Notes under the pieces: model-generated
Told to the model about the DNA's origin: nothing
The model's input: the letters and a program-made list of their open reading frames with translations, nothing else
Database searches by the model: none
In this document: one piece after another, positions 14,783 through 23,186 of the stretch
Position numbering within the stretch: position 1 is the stretch's first letter
Layout of the letters: each line of letters opens with the position of its first letter
Virus record (IMG/VR): IMGVR_UViG_3300024999_000173
Span: 1 to 45,432 of that record
Length of the DNA stretch: 45,432 bases
Reading direction: 5' to 3' (one strand)
Source of the DNA: a virus
Made by a program: the position numbers and the translations under genes

Positions 14783-15081
14783 AAGAACAGGAGATAGTAG
14801 ACGGCATCCGCCATAGCATCCCCACGGCATTTGGCAAGGCGTACCTCTTCGTATCGACCCGGGACATTTTTATGACTGTCCCGGAAGAGAATTTCCCGAA
14901 ACACGCTGAGTTACGGGGTACCATGGAGGCACTCTGCCGCATTGCCAGTAAAGGGATGAAAGAAGGTCTGCCGCTCCAGGAGGTCGCAGATCAGATGAAA
15001 AAAGCTGATATGGGCCGCAGCTCCACGTTGAAGCACATGGCCGACAGCATCGACAAATTTATCGAGGGGGGACAGAAATGA
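14779..15081 (+). CDS. Early protein of unknown function
   Basis: This 100-residue, mostly helical protein is coupled to its neighbours on both sides by ATGA overlaps. The C-terminal half (GMKEGLPLQEVADQMKKADMG) looks like a small helical bundle, reminiscent of TSCPD or ribonucleotide-reductase-linked small proteins, but the resemblance is weak and I do not assign it. Confidence 0.6.
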   Translation: MKEQEIVDGIRHSIPTAFGKAYLFVSTRDIFMTVPEENFPKHAELRGTMEALCRIASKGMKEGLPLQEVADQMKKADMGRSSTLKHMADSIDKFIEGGQK

Positions 15082-15344
15082 AAACTATGCCCGATGGACT
15101 GCGAAATTTGGGCGCAGTCATGAGTAACATCAATAGGAAGATTCTGCCGGATGCCGAGGAAGAAATTCGATCCGGCTGGTACTCTGGCCGATATCCCGCT
15201 AAGCATTTCTTCGGTAAGATTTGGTTTGACGGACAGCACCTGCAGTGTCAGATTATGCAAGCCGGTAGACACCTTGACACCATCCAGGCCGACTCTCTAC
15301 AGGAGATCATGGACCTTGCAAGCGAAAAATACGGGGAGGAATAG
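15078..15344 (+). CDS. Early protein of unknown function
   Basis: This 88-residue protein starts in the stop of the previous gene. A strand-rich middle (KIWFDGQHLQCQIMQAGRHLDTIQADS) follows an N-terminal segment with Arg and Tyr clusters. No motif was recognised. Confidence 0.6.
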   Translation: MKTMPDGLRNLGAVMSNINRKILPDAEEEIRSGWYSGRYPAKHFFGKIWFDGQHLQCQIMQAGRHLDTIQADSLQEIMDLASEKYGEE

Positions 15345-15345
15345 C

Positions 15346-15537
15346 GTGGAAAATTGGTATTTTACCTTTGGCTTCGGCCAGCAGTTCCCCAACGGCTACG
15401 TCAAAATTTCTGCCGCATCCTATGGTGAGGCCAGGGAAGAAATGGTTAGGCAATACGGGGACAAGTGGGCTTTTCAGTATTCCGAGGAAAAGTTCTTACC
15501 GCAACTTGAAAGATGGCCATTATGGGAGGTTAAGTGA
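15346..15537 (+). CDS. Conserved small phage protein (ENWYFTFG type)
   Basis: The start is GTG at 15346 after GGGGAGG; the frame upstream overlaps the previous gene and is not needed. The 63 residues (MENWYFTFGFGQQFPNGYVK, later AREEMVRQYGDKWAFQYSEE) match a small protein type seen in many phage and bacterial genomes. Its fold is compact and its function unassigned. Confidence 0.75.
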   Translation: MENWYFTFGFGQQFPNGYVKISAASYGEAREEMVRQYGDKWAFQYSEEKFLPQLERWPLWEVK

Positions 15538-15716
15538 TGCAGGGCAAACACCTATTTACTGCCGTTAGTGAGAGTGGCTGGAGAACTGCAATATCAGTTA
15601 CCACCAGTGGAAGGATAGAGATGAACGAAGGAAGTGGTAGAGTCGTATCTCTATCAATCAAGGACGTGAGAAAGATTGTCAGGGAGTATAATAAAGCAAT
15701 GAAGGAGGCCAGGTAA
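15537..15716 (+). CDS. 59-residue protein of unknown function
   Basis: The ATG at 15537 overlaps the previous stop (TGATG); a GTG one codon earlier is possible. The product is beta-rich then helical (RIEMNEGSGRVVSLSIKDVR, basic C-terminus). No family was recognised. Confidence 0.55.
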   Translation: MQGKHLFTAVSESGWRTAISVTTSGRIEMNEGSGRVVSLSIKDVRKIVREYNKAMKEAR

Positions 15717-16100
15717 ATGGCCGCCTATCCCCGGATCATGGTCAAGGAATGTAAATGGTGCGGTACGAAGGCGGAAGTAACTGTGCCGACCCCTGGTAAA
15801 AAGGACAGCTACTATTACTGTAGCCACCAGTGCTGGATCAATTGTAAGATTGCGTGGCAGCGGGGAGCGTCTAAGTTTGTTGGTCCTTTGATTGGTAAAG
15901 TGGACGTAACCCCAGGACAACCAAAAAAGAGGGTACGTAGTTATCCCAAGTCTACCGGCACTGTGCCGGAGAGCTTTGCCGAGTTTAAAAAGCGAATGCA
16001 GGTGAATAAAGAAGTCAATCCAGTAGTCGAGGCCGAGTATTGGCGGATTCTACGAAAACAGAGGGGGATCGAGGATGGCGACCATTTACTGTTGTTGTGA
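15717..16100 (+). CDS. Zinc-binding protein with CxxC motifs
   Basis: This 127-residue protein has an N-terminal CKWCGTKAE and YYYCSHQCWINC (about residues 12-43), forming a treble-clef-like zinc site of the kind found in phage HNH-associated or ribosomal L24e-like fingers. The remainder is basic and helical (VPESFAEFKKRMQVN, EAEYWRILRKQRG). The start follows the previous stop directly. Nuclease residues are not evident. Confidence 0.65.
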   Translation: MAAYPRIMVKECKWCGTKAEVTVPTPGKKDSYYYCSHQCWINCKIAWQRGASKFVGPLIGKVDVTPGQPKKRVRSYPKSTGTVPESFAEFKKRMQVNKEVNPVVEAEYWRILRKQRGIEDGDHLLLL

Positions 16101-16245
16101 TCAGGCCAAGTCATTCTGCGAATTATCCTGCAGCCGTTGGCCCGGAAAAAATAAACCTGATCGTATCTGCAATGTCGTTTGGCGGAAGGACCCAGTACCG
16201 GTATTTGTGCAGCTACTGGCCGACTACCTAAAAGATTTCAAATAA
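16075..16245 (+). CDS. 56-residue Cys-rich protein
   Basis: The ATG at 16075 follows GGGGGATCGAGG and overlaps the end of the preceding gene in another frame. The product begins MATIYCCCDQAKSFCELSCS and ends FVQLLADYLKDFK. Six Cys lie in the first 32 residues, so metal binding is likely. A competing frame in the same DNA (from 16040) lacks a ribosome site. Confidence 0.6.
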   Translation: MATIYCCCDQAKSFCELSCSRWPGKNKPDRICNVVWRKDPVPVFVQLLADYLKDFK

Positions 16246-16257
16246 AGGAGATAAACC

Positions 16258-16446
16258 ATGACCAAGCAAGAAGCAATGGAAAAAGGGGCTAAGTATTACT
16301 GTATGGGTTGCAATATGGCTTATATTTATATACCCAAATACTGGGATGATCAAGCCAGTTGTGAAGGAGCATATCGGACTCAGTGTCGGCACTGCGATTG
16401 CGACTTAATATGCCACATATCTGATGATTCTTTGGTTAAAATTTAA
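16258..16446 (+). CDS. 62-residue zinc-knuckle protein
   Basis: The start follows AAGGAGATAAACC. CMGC near residue 15 and CRHCDCDLIC near 43-52 give a likely two-knuckle zinc site. No other domain is present. The function is unknown. Confidence 0.65.
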   Translation: MTKQEAMEKGAKYYCMGCNMAYIYIPKYWDDQASCEGAYRTQCRHCDCDLICHISDDSLVKI

Positions 16447-16456
16447 AGGTGTCAAA

Positions 16457-16771
16457 ATGGAAGTATTAAATTATAAAGGGTCCAGGATCAGGACCATCTT
16501 TAAAGGCGACAAGATCTATATGTCAGCCGGGGATATGGCCAAGGCAATTGACATGTCGAACGGTAGAATTACCAGGTTATACCTGGCCGAGGGGGAAATG
16601 ACAACTATTGAGCTACCGACTCCTGGAGGGATACAGCCGGTACGTATGATTGAAACCATGGGTATTGTAAAGGTACTGGGCAGGAGTAAAAAACCTGAGT
16701 CAAGCCAGTTCCTACAGTGGTTCTTTGATATTATCATCAACCGGAGGGAAGAGGCATGCTCAATAAGATAA
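16457..16771 (+). CDS. BRO-N domain protein (antirepressor-like)
   Basis: The start was placed at the ATG at 16457 rather than upstream in-frame codons that overlap the zinc-knuckle gene. The 104 residues form a BRO-N domain: a short beta start (FKGDKIYMSAGDMAKAIDMS), then RITRLYLAEGEMTTIELPTPGG, then a helical end (FLQWFFDIIINRREEA). BRO-N domains bind DNA and occur in phage antirepressors. There is no C-terminal KilA or Ant domain. It sits right before the primase. Confidence 0.75.
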   Translation: MEVLNYKGSRIRTIFKGDKIYMSAGDMAKAIDMSNGRITRLYLAEGEMTTIELPTPGGIQPVRMIETMGIVKVLGRSKKPESSQFLQWFFDIIINRREEACSIR

Positions 16772-18288
16772 AGAAGCTGTTCAGAGTGGATAAACCGGGT
16801 CGCCACGCCCTGCTGGATGGCGGGTTTCCAAAATGGTTAAATACAGAACCAGATTGGCAAGCCCACCTGGATGGCAAGATGGCCCTGTGCATTACCCCCC
16901 TGGGTTTTGATAACACGTGTTATTTTGGTGCCCTAGATATTGATGCCAAGGGCGATGCTCCACCCATCAATCATGAAAGATTACAGCACTTTATCAAGGA
17001 ACACTCTCTGCCGCTCAACCTGTTTTACTCCCAATCTGGCAAAGGGGCGCATGCCTACATTTTTTCCCCTTATCCGGTATCTGCAACCGATATGAGGGCC
17101 ACTCTCCGGCTATTTTCCGTTCTGATTTCCCACCTCATAAGCCCTGCCAACGGGATAGAGATTTTTCCCAAACAAGACGTATTAGAAGCCGGGGGTGACG
17201 GCAACTGTATCAGGCCCCCCTGGTTTGGTGACAGATGCCAGCCCCTTTTTATGGGCGAACCAATCGTCCGTCAGTTGGTTTCCCTGCCGCAGTGCCTTTC
17301 CGTCCTGCCGGAAGAAGGAGACAGAAACAATTTTGTTTATCACATGACCAATTTCCTGGTTTTATGTGAAGTTAACAACGTTAAAGGGTTGATGTACATC
17401 CTCAACGAGAATTTAGATTTTCCGTTAACCGAGGTTGAAGTAGATAGAACAGTGGCTTCTGCCCATCGACAACGAGGAAGAAAAGGGGCAGGGTTTGGTT
17501 TGGGTTGTTTTCACTGCCCGGATACCAGGAAGGACAAATGCAAATTCTCGTCTCAATTAAGGGTGAAAGAAACCTACGACGCAGTATCCATTGAAATTGT
17601 CCATTATATTGCAGAGGATCCGAAGATCCGGGTAACAGTCGATAGTAAATCATTGGTATTTTCAGTCGATGATGTGTTCAATAACCACAAGGTCAGGCTG
17701 GACTTTATTATGAAGCACCGGATCACAGACGTACCGATGATGAAAAAGAGCGAGTGGACCCAGATGGTACACACTATGCTGGAGGAAGCAGAACATGTTG
17801 ATATTGTGACGCACCGTGATAAAGGCCATTTCATCATACAGCAACTTAAAAAGTGGTCCAAGGATTTTAAGCCAGGGGTGTCTTACCTCTATTCTGGAAC
17901 ACCTGTCTTTATTTCAGATGATGAAGTAATGATGTTTTCCCATGACGTTTATAACCGGTTTGTTATTACTGGCATCCAGGGCATCACACGGGACGATGTT
18001 AATATAACCCTGGAATCGATCGGCAAGTTGACGATCGTCAACGGATCTCCTGCCATCAAGATCCCCGTAAACCTTCTTGGAGTAAGTACCCCTGGTCTGG
18101 AAATCCCTCTCATTAATGATATGGACCCGACCGAGGTAATTGTAGACAACAATAGCGAGGGCAGGGTTGTTTTCAAAGATAAAAATGGGGCCAGGATCGA
18201 GTTAACCAACACCTTTATTAAAGAGCACCCGGATATCCAAAGGAAGATCCTAGAAAAGACGCAGACAGGCATACATGTAAATTTCTGA
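16756..18288 (+). CDS. Archaeo-eukaryotic-type primase (TOTE-like)
   Basis: This 510-residue protein would make primers for phage DNA synthesis. The N-terminal half carries the catalytic signature of AEP primases: hydrophobic-DID (D61, D63), SGKGAH (residues 94-99, the nucleotide-binding SxH), and GIEIFPKQ...GDGNCIRPPWF (about 135-160), the pattern of the TOTE/PrimPol-type primase. A Cys cluster near 250-265 (CFHCPDTRKDKC) could bind zinc, as in primase C-terminal regions. No helicase domain is fused. The start overlaps the BRO-N gene by 16 bp and has GGAGGG. Confidence 0.85.
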   Translation: MLNKIKKLFRVDKPGRHALLDGGFPKWLNTEPDWQAHLDGKMALCITPLGFDNTCYFGALDIDAKGDAPPINHERLQHFIKEHSLPLNLFYSQSGKGAHAYIFSPYPVSATDMRATLRLFSVLISHLISPANGIEIFPKQDVLEAGGDGNCIRPPWFGDRCQPLFMGEPIVRQLVSLPQCLSVLPEEGDRNNFVYHMTNFLVLCEVNNVKGLMYILNENLDFPLTEVEVDRTVASAHRQRGRKGAGFGLGCFHCPDTRKDKCKFSSQLRVKETYDAVSIEIVHYIAEDPKIRVTVDSKSLVFSVDDVFNNHKVRLDFIMKHRITDVPMMKKSEWTQMVHTMLEEAEHVDIVTHRDKGHFIIQQLKKWSKDFKPGVSYLYSGTPVFISDDEVMMFSHDVYNRFVITGIQGITRDDVNITLESIGKLTIVNGSPAIKIPVNLLGVSTPGLEIPLINDMDPTEVIVDNNSEGRVVFKDKNGARIELTNTFIKEHPDIQRKILEKTQTGIHVNF

Positions 18289-18536
18289 TGAAGATAAAAC
18301 CGACGAGAATCAATAAGCGAGATTTAATCAAGACCAGGGATATTCCGTCTGGGACCAGCACCTGCGCCATGGTAAGTTATATGGGCAGAACGATCCTGGT
18401 GCCGGTGGAGTATCTGGAAAATGGCCAGTATCGGTTGGAATTTATACGGCAGTGTGGCATCCCCCTGCCGCCAACCCGGATACCGCAAAAACTGGAGGAA
18501 TATTTTATTCCCAACCTTTCGGTGGTGATTGAATGA
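18288..18536 (+). CDS. Small basic protein of unknown function
   Basis: This 82-residue protein has a start that overlaps the primase stop by one base. It has a basic N-terminus (KIKPTRINKRDLIKTRDI) and a strand-rich middle (MGRTILVPVEYLENGQYRLE). Its position between primase and helicase suggests a replication accessory. No family was recognised. Confidence 0.6.
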   Translation: MKIKPTRINKRDLIKTRDIPSGTSTCAMVSYMGRTILVPVEYLENGQYRLEFIRQCGIPLPPTRIPQKLEEYFIPNLSVVIE

Positions 18537-18703
18537 CGGATAAATGTAACCATATCACGGAAATTTGGTCTATTTACGATGGCGGGATATTATTAGTAAA
18601 GGAAGGGGGATCAACTGAAGATATGGATTACGACGGGTATATTTGTAAATTTTGCCCCGAGTGCGGAGCCAAATTGAAGAAAGAAGACGAGGGGGATAAA
18701 TGA
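18533..18703 (+). CDS. 56-residue zinc-ribbon protein
   Basis: ATG and TGA both overlap the neighbouring genes by 4 bp. An N-terminal CNH and a C-terminal CKFCPECG (about residues 38-45) give a zinc ribbon; the middle is acidic. The function is unknown. Confidence 0.6.
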   Translation: MTDKCNHITEIWSIYDGGILLVKEGGSTEDMDYDGYICKFCPECGAKLKKEDEGDK

Positions 18704-20250
18704 TAGTTGATTACGAGAAGGACAGATTCTTCATTTATTGTAAGTTTGCCAGTAACCACCTATTAGAGGAACTGGACAAACGGTGGAACAATAAAAGAAG
18801 GTGCTGGCTGGTTTATGATTCTGGTATTAATCGGCAGATCATTCGCAGTAAGCTGGTATCCAGAGCCGAAGTCACCCCTGTTGCCGCCAAGAACCTGGAG
18901 GAAATTGTTCAGACCTTTGAAGAAGTCCCCATGTTGCAGAAAACAGAGCCTCTCCCTTTCCAAATTCCTGCCACTAAGAAGCTCTTATCTTTGCCGCATT
19001 GTGCTTTATTTGCCCCGGTCGGCAGCGGCAAGACCAAGATCGCTATTGACGTTGCCCACTCTCTATGGTATGCCGGAAAGGTCAATAAAGTCCTGATCAT
19101 CGGGCTGGTGTCCATTATTGAGAACTGGAAAATGGAGATCGAGAAACATTGGCTTGGAGAGATTCCCTGGGATAAGATTGCCATTACCGGTGTCGAGTCA
19201 TATAGTCAGGGCAGCCTATATTCAAAGATCCTGGCCTGGGTAGATAAACAAACGGTCATGATCGTAGATGAATCTAGTAAAATAAAAAATTATAAGGCGA
19301 TCCGCACCGAGAAAATAACCAATATCGGCAGGGCGGCAGGGTATCGCTACGCCATGACAGGTTCCCCTCTGCTGAACAGTGAACTGGATCTCTATGCCCA
19401 GTTTAATTTCCTTAATCCGGAGATTATTGGTATTTCCACCCATATTGGTTTCAAAAACCGCTACTGCGTGTCCGGGGGCTTTCAAAACAAGAAAGTTATC
19501 GGGTACAAACGGCAAGATGAACTTATCTCTAATCTGGCCCCCTATTCTTTTGTTATCGATAAAAAAGAGGCTATGCCCCATCTACCATCACAGACCTTCA
19601 CCCCAAGAAAGGGATCAGTTACCACAGAACAGAAACGGCTGATCGAACGGATAAAGAAGGAGATGATTTCTGAATCCAAGAGTAAAGGGGATAAGGTTAT
19701 ACAGAATATTCTCACCAAGATGTTGCGGATTTCTCAGATAGCAGGGGGTTTTACCGAAGACAGGCTGCCGATCGACGGGCCGAATCCCAAGCTAAATATG
19801 ATCCACGATATCCTGGACGACAGCCCGGATGAACAAGTCGTTTATTTCGTACGATTTATCCCGGAATTAAAGATGCTGGGTGAGAAGCTGGGCGACTGTC
19901 AAGTTATCCACGGAGCAGTTAAACCGGTTGAAAGGCAGCAGATCGTAAACAGCTTCCAGGCCGGGAATTTTAGGAACATGGTCTGTCAGTATCAGTCCGG
20001 GGCTATGGGTTTAAATATGGATGCGGCACGACTGTGTGTCTTTTATTCATTTGATTTTTCCCTGGAAATGTGGATACAGTCCGTGGGCCGGATCGCCAGG
20101 ACCACCCAAACACGGCCCATGGTCTATTTTCCTCTCCTGCTGGAGGGTAGTCTTGATAACTTTACCTATAGAGTCCTGCAGGGCAAGGAAGAAATGGAGC
20201 AGGCAGTTAAACGGGCACTGGCCAGTGGCAGCGTCGAGGATCTCTTCTAG
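18700..20250 (+). CDS. SNF2-like superfamily 2 helicase
   Basis: This 516-residue protein is an ATP-dependent DNA translocase. Visible motifs are Walker A APVGSGKT (residues 105-112), Walker B VDESSK (D190, E191), TGSPLLNS (about 228, motif III), and QSVGRIART (460-468, motif VI). The N-terminal 90 residues form a small domain that starts YEKDRFFIYCKFASNHLL, as in phage SNF2-type helicases. No DnaB-type ring helicase is visible in the genome, so this or the UvrD-like protein is the best candidate for the replicative or repair helicase. It is followed by promoter P3. Confidence 0.9.
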   Translation: MIVDYEKDRFFIYCKFASNHLLEELDKRWNNKRRCWLVYDSGINRQIIRSKLVSRAEVTPVAAKNLEEIVQTFEEVPMLQKTEPLPFQIPATKKLLSLPHCALFAPVGSGKTKIAIDVAHSLWYAGKVNKVLIIGLVSIIENWKMEIEKHWLGEIPWDKIAITGVESYSQGSLYSKILAWVDKQTVMIVDESSKIKNYKAIRTEKITNIGRAAGYRYAMTGSPLLNSELDLYAQFNFLNPEIIGISTHIGFKNRYCVSGGFQNKKVIGYKRQDELISNLAPYSFVIDKKEAMPHLPSQTFTPRKGSVTTEQKRLIERIKKEMISESKSKGDKVIQNILTKMLRISQIAGGFTEDRLPIDGPNPKLNMIHDILDDSPDEQVVYFVRFIPELKMLGEKLGDCQVIHGAVKPVERQQIVNSFQAGNFRNMVCQYQSGAMGLNMDAARLCVFYSFDFSLEMWIQSVGRIARTTQTRPMVYFPLLLEGSLDNFTYRVLQGKEEMEQAVKRALASGSVEDLF

Positions 20251-20267
20251 AATTTTACGTGCGGACC

Positions 20268-20297
20268 TTGACGGTATACCCCTCGCCATGGTATAAT
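20268..20297 (+). promoter_or_regulatory. Early promoter P3
   Basis: TTGACG (20268-20273), 18-bp spacer, TATAAT (20292-20297), then GAAAGAAAGG, identical downstream of -10 to P2. The spacer begins with the palindrome GGTATACC (20273-20280). It lies 70 bp before the next start, in the only sizeable gap of the replication module. Confidence 0.85.
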
Positions 20298-20366
20298 GAA
20301 AGAAAGGGGAGAGAGGGCAGGAGGTGCTCTCATCCCAACATCAGTCAATCACCACAGGAGGTTATT

Positions 20367-20810
20367 ATGACAGAGCACACGGAAGTTGAACAGGAAGTAG
20401 TTGAGACAGCAGAAACGGAAGCGATCCCGAAGGTCAAGAAAGAGAAGCCCCCGACCAAGGCGGAATTGGCCAAGAAAGAGGCTGACGCGGTAAGTTTCAC
20501 CCAGGAAGTTTATTACGAGGCCGAGGGACCCTGGCCGCTGTTGTCTCGTGCCGCAGCAATTCTGCTCGGATTCTCCAGGTATTACACCGGGGTCCGCTGC
20601 ATTAATGATCATGACGCACCGCGCAAGACCAAATCTTCGGCTTGTCTGGTCTGTTCACACGAAAAACTGCGCGAGCGGCATAAACGTCGTTTGAAAGAAG
20701 ATGTTGACTACAAGGCCAAATTCGCACAGAAGGCCAAGGATCGCCGTCTTGCAAAAAAGGCCGCACGTCCCGTTACTGTTGCGCCGGAGGCCGAAACCCC
20801 GGCAGAATGA
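20367..20810 (+). CDS. Zinc-finger-like protein (YYTG...C..H...C..C type)
   Basis: The start is at 20367 after CACCACAGGAGG; in-frame codons upstream lie in the promoter. The 147 residues comprise an acidic and Lys-rich N-terminus (1-45) and a central helix. The segment RYYTGVRCINDHDAPRKTKS followed by ACLVCSHEKLRER resembles the phage zinc domain usually written YYTGKPCKRGH...C..C, although the Cys/His spacing here is altered. The C-terminus is strongly basic. DNA binding is likely. Confidence 0.65.
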   Translation: MTEHTEVEQEVVETAETEAIPKVKKEKPPTKAELAKKEADAVSFTQEVYYEAEGPWPLLSRAAAILLGFSRYYTGVRCINDHDAPRKTKSSACLVCSHEKLRERHKRRLKEDVDYKAKFAQKAKDRRLAKKAARPVTVAPEAETPAE

Positions 20811-20848
20811 TCGGGTCCCCCCAGACCTAACCGTGCCAGCCGGTGAAA

Positions 20849-20864
20849 TAATAGCTGGCTATTA
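20849..20864. promoter_or_regulatory. 16-bp palindrome between early genes
   Basis: TAATAGC and GCTATTA flank TG, 22 bp before the next start. It may be an operator or an RNA hairpin affecting translation. No T tract follows. Confidence 0.45.
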
Positions 20865-20885
20865 GAACCTACGAGGAGAAGAACA

Positions 20886-21329
20886 ATGGAACTGGAAGAA
20901 AAGAACAAGCTGATTAACCTGTACAAAGAGCAGACGATCCCAGAGCTTATCAAGGAAATGGTAAGTGTAAAGGACGAGCTTGAAATCGCTAAGGCCGCAA
21001 AAACCAAGTTGGAGGAAATCCACGATATCCTACGGTTGCTGGTCCTGCCTGAAAAGATGGACGACGAGGACGTGTCCACTCTCACCGTTCCCGGTGTCGG
21101 CAGGGCTTCTATTCAGTCCGACATCTATTTCAGCATTCCTGCTGACCAGCGCGAACCCTGCTATGAGTGGCTCCGTGAAAATGGTCACGGTGACATTATC
21201 CAGGAAACCGTCAACTCGTCCACTGGTAAATCATGGGCAAAGGAGATGATGAAGTTAGGCAAGCCCATCCCTGAGGGCATGTTCAAAGTAACCCCGTTCA
21301 GTCGGGTCCAGGTAACAAGAGTCAAATAA
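20886..21329 (+). CDS. Conserved phage replication-module protein
   Basis: This 147-residue protein has an N-terminal coiled coil (about residues 1-48, LIKEMVSVKDELEIAKAAKTK) followed by a compact domain (60-147). The compact domain contains GRASIQSDIYFSIPADQ, YEWLRENGHGDIIQETVNS and a C-terminal PEGMFKVTPFSRVQVTRV. Proteins with this build are common in phage replication modules next to ssDNA-binding-type genes, without a firm function. A single-strand binding or recombination accessory role is an inference from position. Confidence 0.65.
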   Translation: MELEEKNKLINLYKEQTIPELIKEMVSVKDELEIAKAAKTKLEEIHDILRLLVLPEKMDDEDVSTLTVPGVGRASIQSDIYFSIPADQREPCYEWLRENGHGDIIQETVNSSTGKSWAKEMMKLGKPIPEGMFKVTPFSRVQVTRVK

Positions 21330-21366
21330 ACCACCACGAGAACCTAAGAATCTAAGGAGTAAGACC

Positions 21367-22119
21367 ATGGCAAAGAAGAACGAAGAATCAACGGAATTAG
21401 TAGCCACGACTGGAGTGCTGTCCTTTGAAATGCCCGAATGGATGAAAGGCATGGAGCAGGACGACCGGGGCAATGAGGGCATTACCAAGGAAGACCTCGT
21501 AATCCCCCGCTTGTCCATCATTCAGGCCATCAGTCCGGAACTTGATGAAAATGACCCCGCCTACATTGAAGGGGCCAAGGCTGGTATGCTGTTCAATACT
21601 CTGACCCGGAAGCTTTATACTGAGATCCTGGTTGTACCGATCATGTACGAGAAAGTCTACCTCATTTGGCGTGACCGCAAAAAAGGCGGCGGATTCGGCG
21701 GCCAGTATACTACTGAAAATGAAGCTGGCGCGGCTATCGGGGAAATGGAAGATCCCGACAGCTGGGAAGCTACCGATACCCCGACCCATTTGTGCCTTGC
21801 CGTGTCGGATGGTAAGCCATTTGAAATCGCTATCCCCATGCCGAAGTCCAAGGCCAAGATCAGTCGGCAGCTCAATTCAACCATTCGTTTGTTCGGTGGC
21901 CCTCGGTTCAGTAGGGTTTACCGCGTTACTGGTGTTGATGACAAGAATAACGCTGGTGAAAAATTCAAAAACTTCCGGATCGACTTCGCCGGATTCCCAT
22001 CCAAAGAGCTTTTCGATGTCGCTGAGAAGCTGTTCACCGATCTGTCGTCCGGTAACATCAAGTATAAGGTCGACGATAATTATGAAGAGGCAGAACCAAC
22101 CAAAAAGACTCCGTTTTGA
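21367..22119 (+). CDS. Probable DNA-metabolism protein, recombination accessory type
   Basis: This 250-residue protein contains EDLVIPRLSIIQAISPELDEN, IEGAKAGMLFNTLTRKLYTE and ILVVPIMYEKVYLIWRDR. This is the pattern of a phage protein repeatedly found beside polymerase and helicase genes and sometimes annotated as ssDNA-binding. The C-terminus is acidic before a final TKKTPF. The leader contains AACCACCAC. The gene has canonical signals and the following helicase starts inside its stop. The function is not established by sequence. Confidence 0.65.
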   Translation: MAKKNEESTELVATTGVLSFEMPEWMKGMEQDDRGNEGITKEDLVIPRLSIIQAISPELDENDPAYIEGAKAGMLFNTLTRKLYTEILVVPIMYEKVYLIWRDRKKGGGFGGQYTTENEAGAAIGEMEDPDSWEATDTPTHLCLAVSDGKPFEIAIPMPKSKAKISRQLNSTIRLFGGPRFSRVYRVTGVDDKNNAGEKFKNFRIDFAGFPSKELFDVAEKLFTDLSSGNIKYKVDDNYEEAEPTKKTPF

Positions 22120-23186
22120 AGGTTGATATTGTCATAGGGTGTCCGGGGGCAGGGAAGAGTACCTTTTTAGCGAAGGTTGCAAACACTCTCCCCCCGGACA
22201 ATACTCTTATCTTGTCTTACTCCAGATCAGCATCAACGAGTATAGCCATGAAAGCGGGAAGAGGGTATAAAGCCTCAACTATACATTCTCTCTGTTTCCA
22301 TGATATGGGTATTATCCCGCAGCAGATCCTGCAGGGACGGCAGATAGATGAATTCTGTAAGATGATCGGGGTGCAGCCCCCTAATTCCGGGTATGAGCGC
22401 TATGAACCATCCATGCACCAATTTGAGGTCTATAGTTGGGCCAGGACCACCGGTACAGATCCCTTGGAAGCTTTTTTCCGGTTCTCTGATCTGGTAGAGT
22501 TTACCTTTAACGAATACGTCTTTTTCGTAAAATCTCTGCTACGATACAAAGAGACTTTTGGAGTTTATGAATTTCATGATCTCCTGGACAACTTTAACCC
22601 GATTGAGGCCCCCGATAATTTATTAATTGACGAGGCCCAAGATAATAGTTATTCGCTTACCATGGCCCTGCAGAAATTGGTGATGGCAGGGGTAAAAAAG
22701 ATGTGGATAGTGGGTGATCCGAATCAGGCCATCTATACTTATTCCGGGGCCGACCCTAAATGGATGTACCATTTTGATGGCAAAGAAGTTTTCCTGGATC
22801 AGTCTTACCGCTGCCCGGTATCAGTCGTTAGTAAGGCCAAAACCCTTTTTACAGAGGCCAAGTTTAACCCTATCGACGAGCCGGGGGAAGTGATCAGGGA
22901 AATCGACGTTCCTGCCAACTCGGACATGATCCTGGTCAGGACTAACTATATTGGTTATAAACTGATGAAACAGACTGGTATCGATAAAAAGAAAATACTG
23001 ACCATTCATAAGGCCAAGGGGCTGCAGGGGGATCACGTGGTTATTTATAACGCTACCACTAGACGTGTGAGATCCTCCACAGAACTTGATCCGATCGCTG
23101 AAAAAAGATTAATGTACACGGCAATCACCAGGGCAAGAAAGAAGTTAACAATAATAGACGGGGGGAATCCAAATGAGTGGCTCTAA
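22116..23186 (+). CDS. UvrD/Rep-like superfamily 1 helicase
   Basis: This 356-residue protein starts with TTG at 22116, which overlaps the preceding stop (TTGA) and leaves a full Walker A at residues 8-16 (GCPGAGKST). DEAQDN (D172, E173) is motif II. GDPNQAIYTYSG is the Q-rich motif III, QSYRCP motif IV, TIHKAKGLQGDHVV motif V and YTAITRARKKL motif VI. It is half the size of UvrD: most of the 1B/2B domain insertions are missing, as in small phage members. A role in replication restart or recombination fits the neighbours. Confidence 0.9.
   Translation: MKVDIVIGCPGAGKSTFLAKVANTLPPDNTLILSYSRSASTSIAMKAGRGYKASTIHSLCFHDMGIIPQQILQGRQIDEFCKMIGVQPPNSGYERYEPSMHQFEVYSWARTTGTDPLEAFFRFSDLVEFTFNEYVFFVKSLLRYKETFGVYEFHDLLDNFNPIEAPDNLLIDEAQDNSYSLTMALQKLVMAGVKKMWIVGDPNQAIYTYSGADPKWMYHFDGKEVFLDQSYRCPVSVVSKAKTLFTEAKFNPIDEPGEVIREIDVPANSDMILVRTNYIGYKLMKQTGIDKKKILTIHKAKGLQGDHVVIYNATTRRVRSSTELDPIAEKRLMYTAITRARKKLTIIDGGNPNEWL

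Noticed and set aside
16040-16231. Alternative 63-codon frame overlapping the Cys-rich gene
   Set aside because: It has no ribosome site and starts inside the preceding gene; the 16075 frame has both a ribosome site and a coherent Cys pattern.
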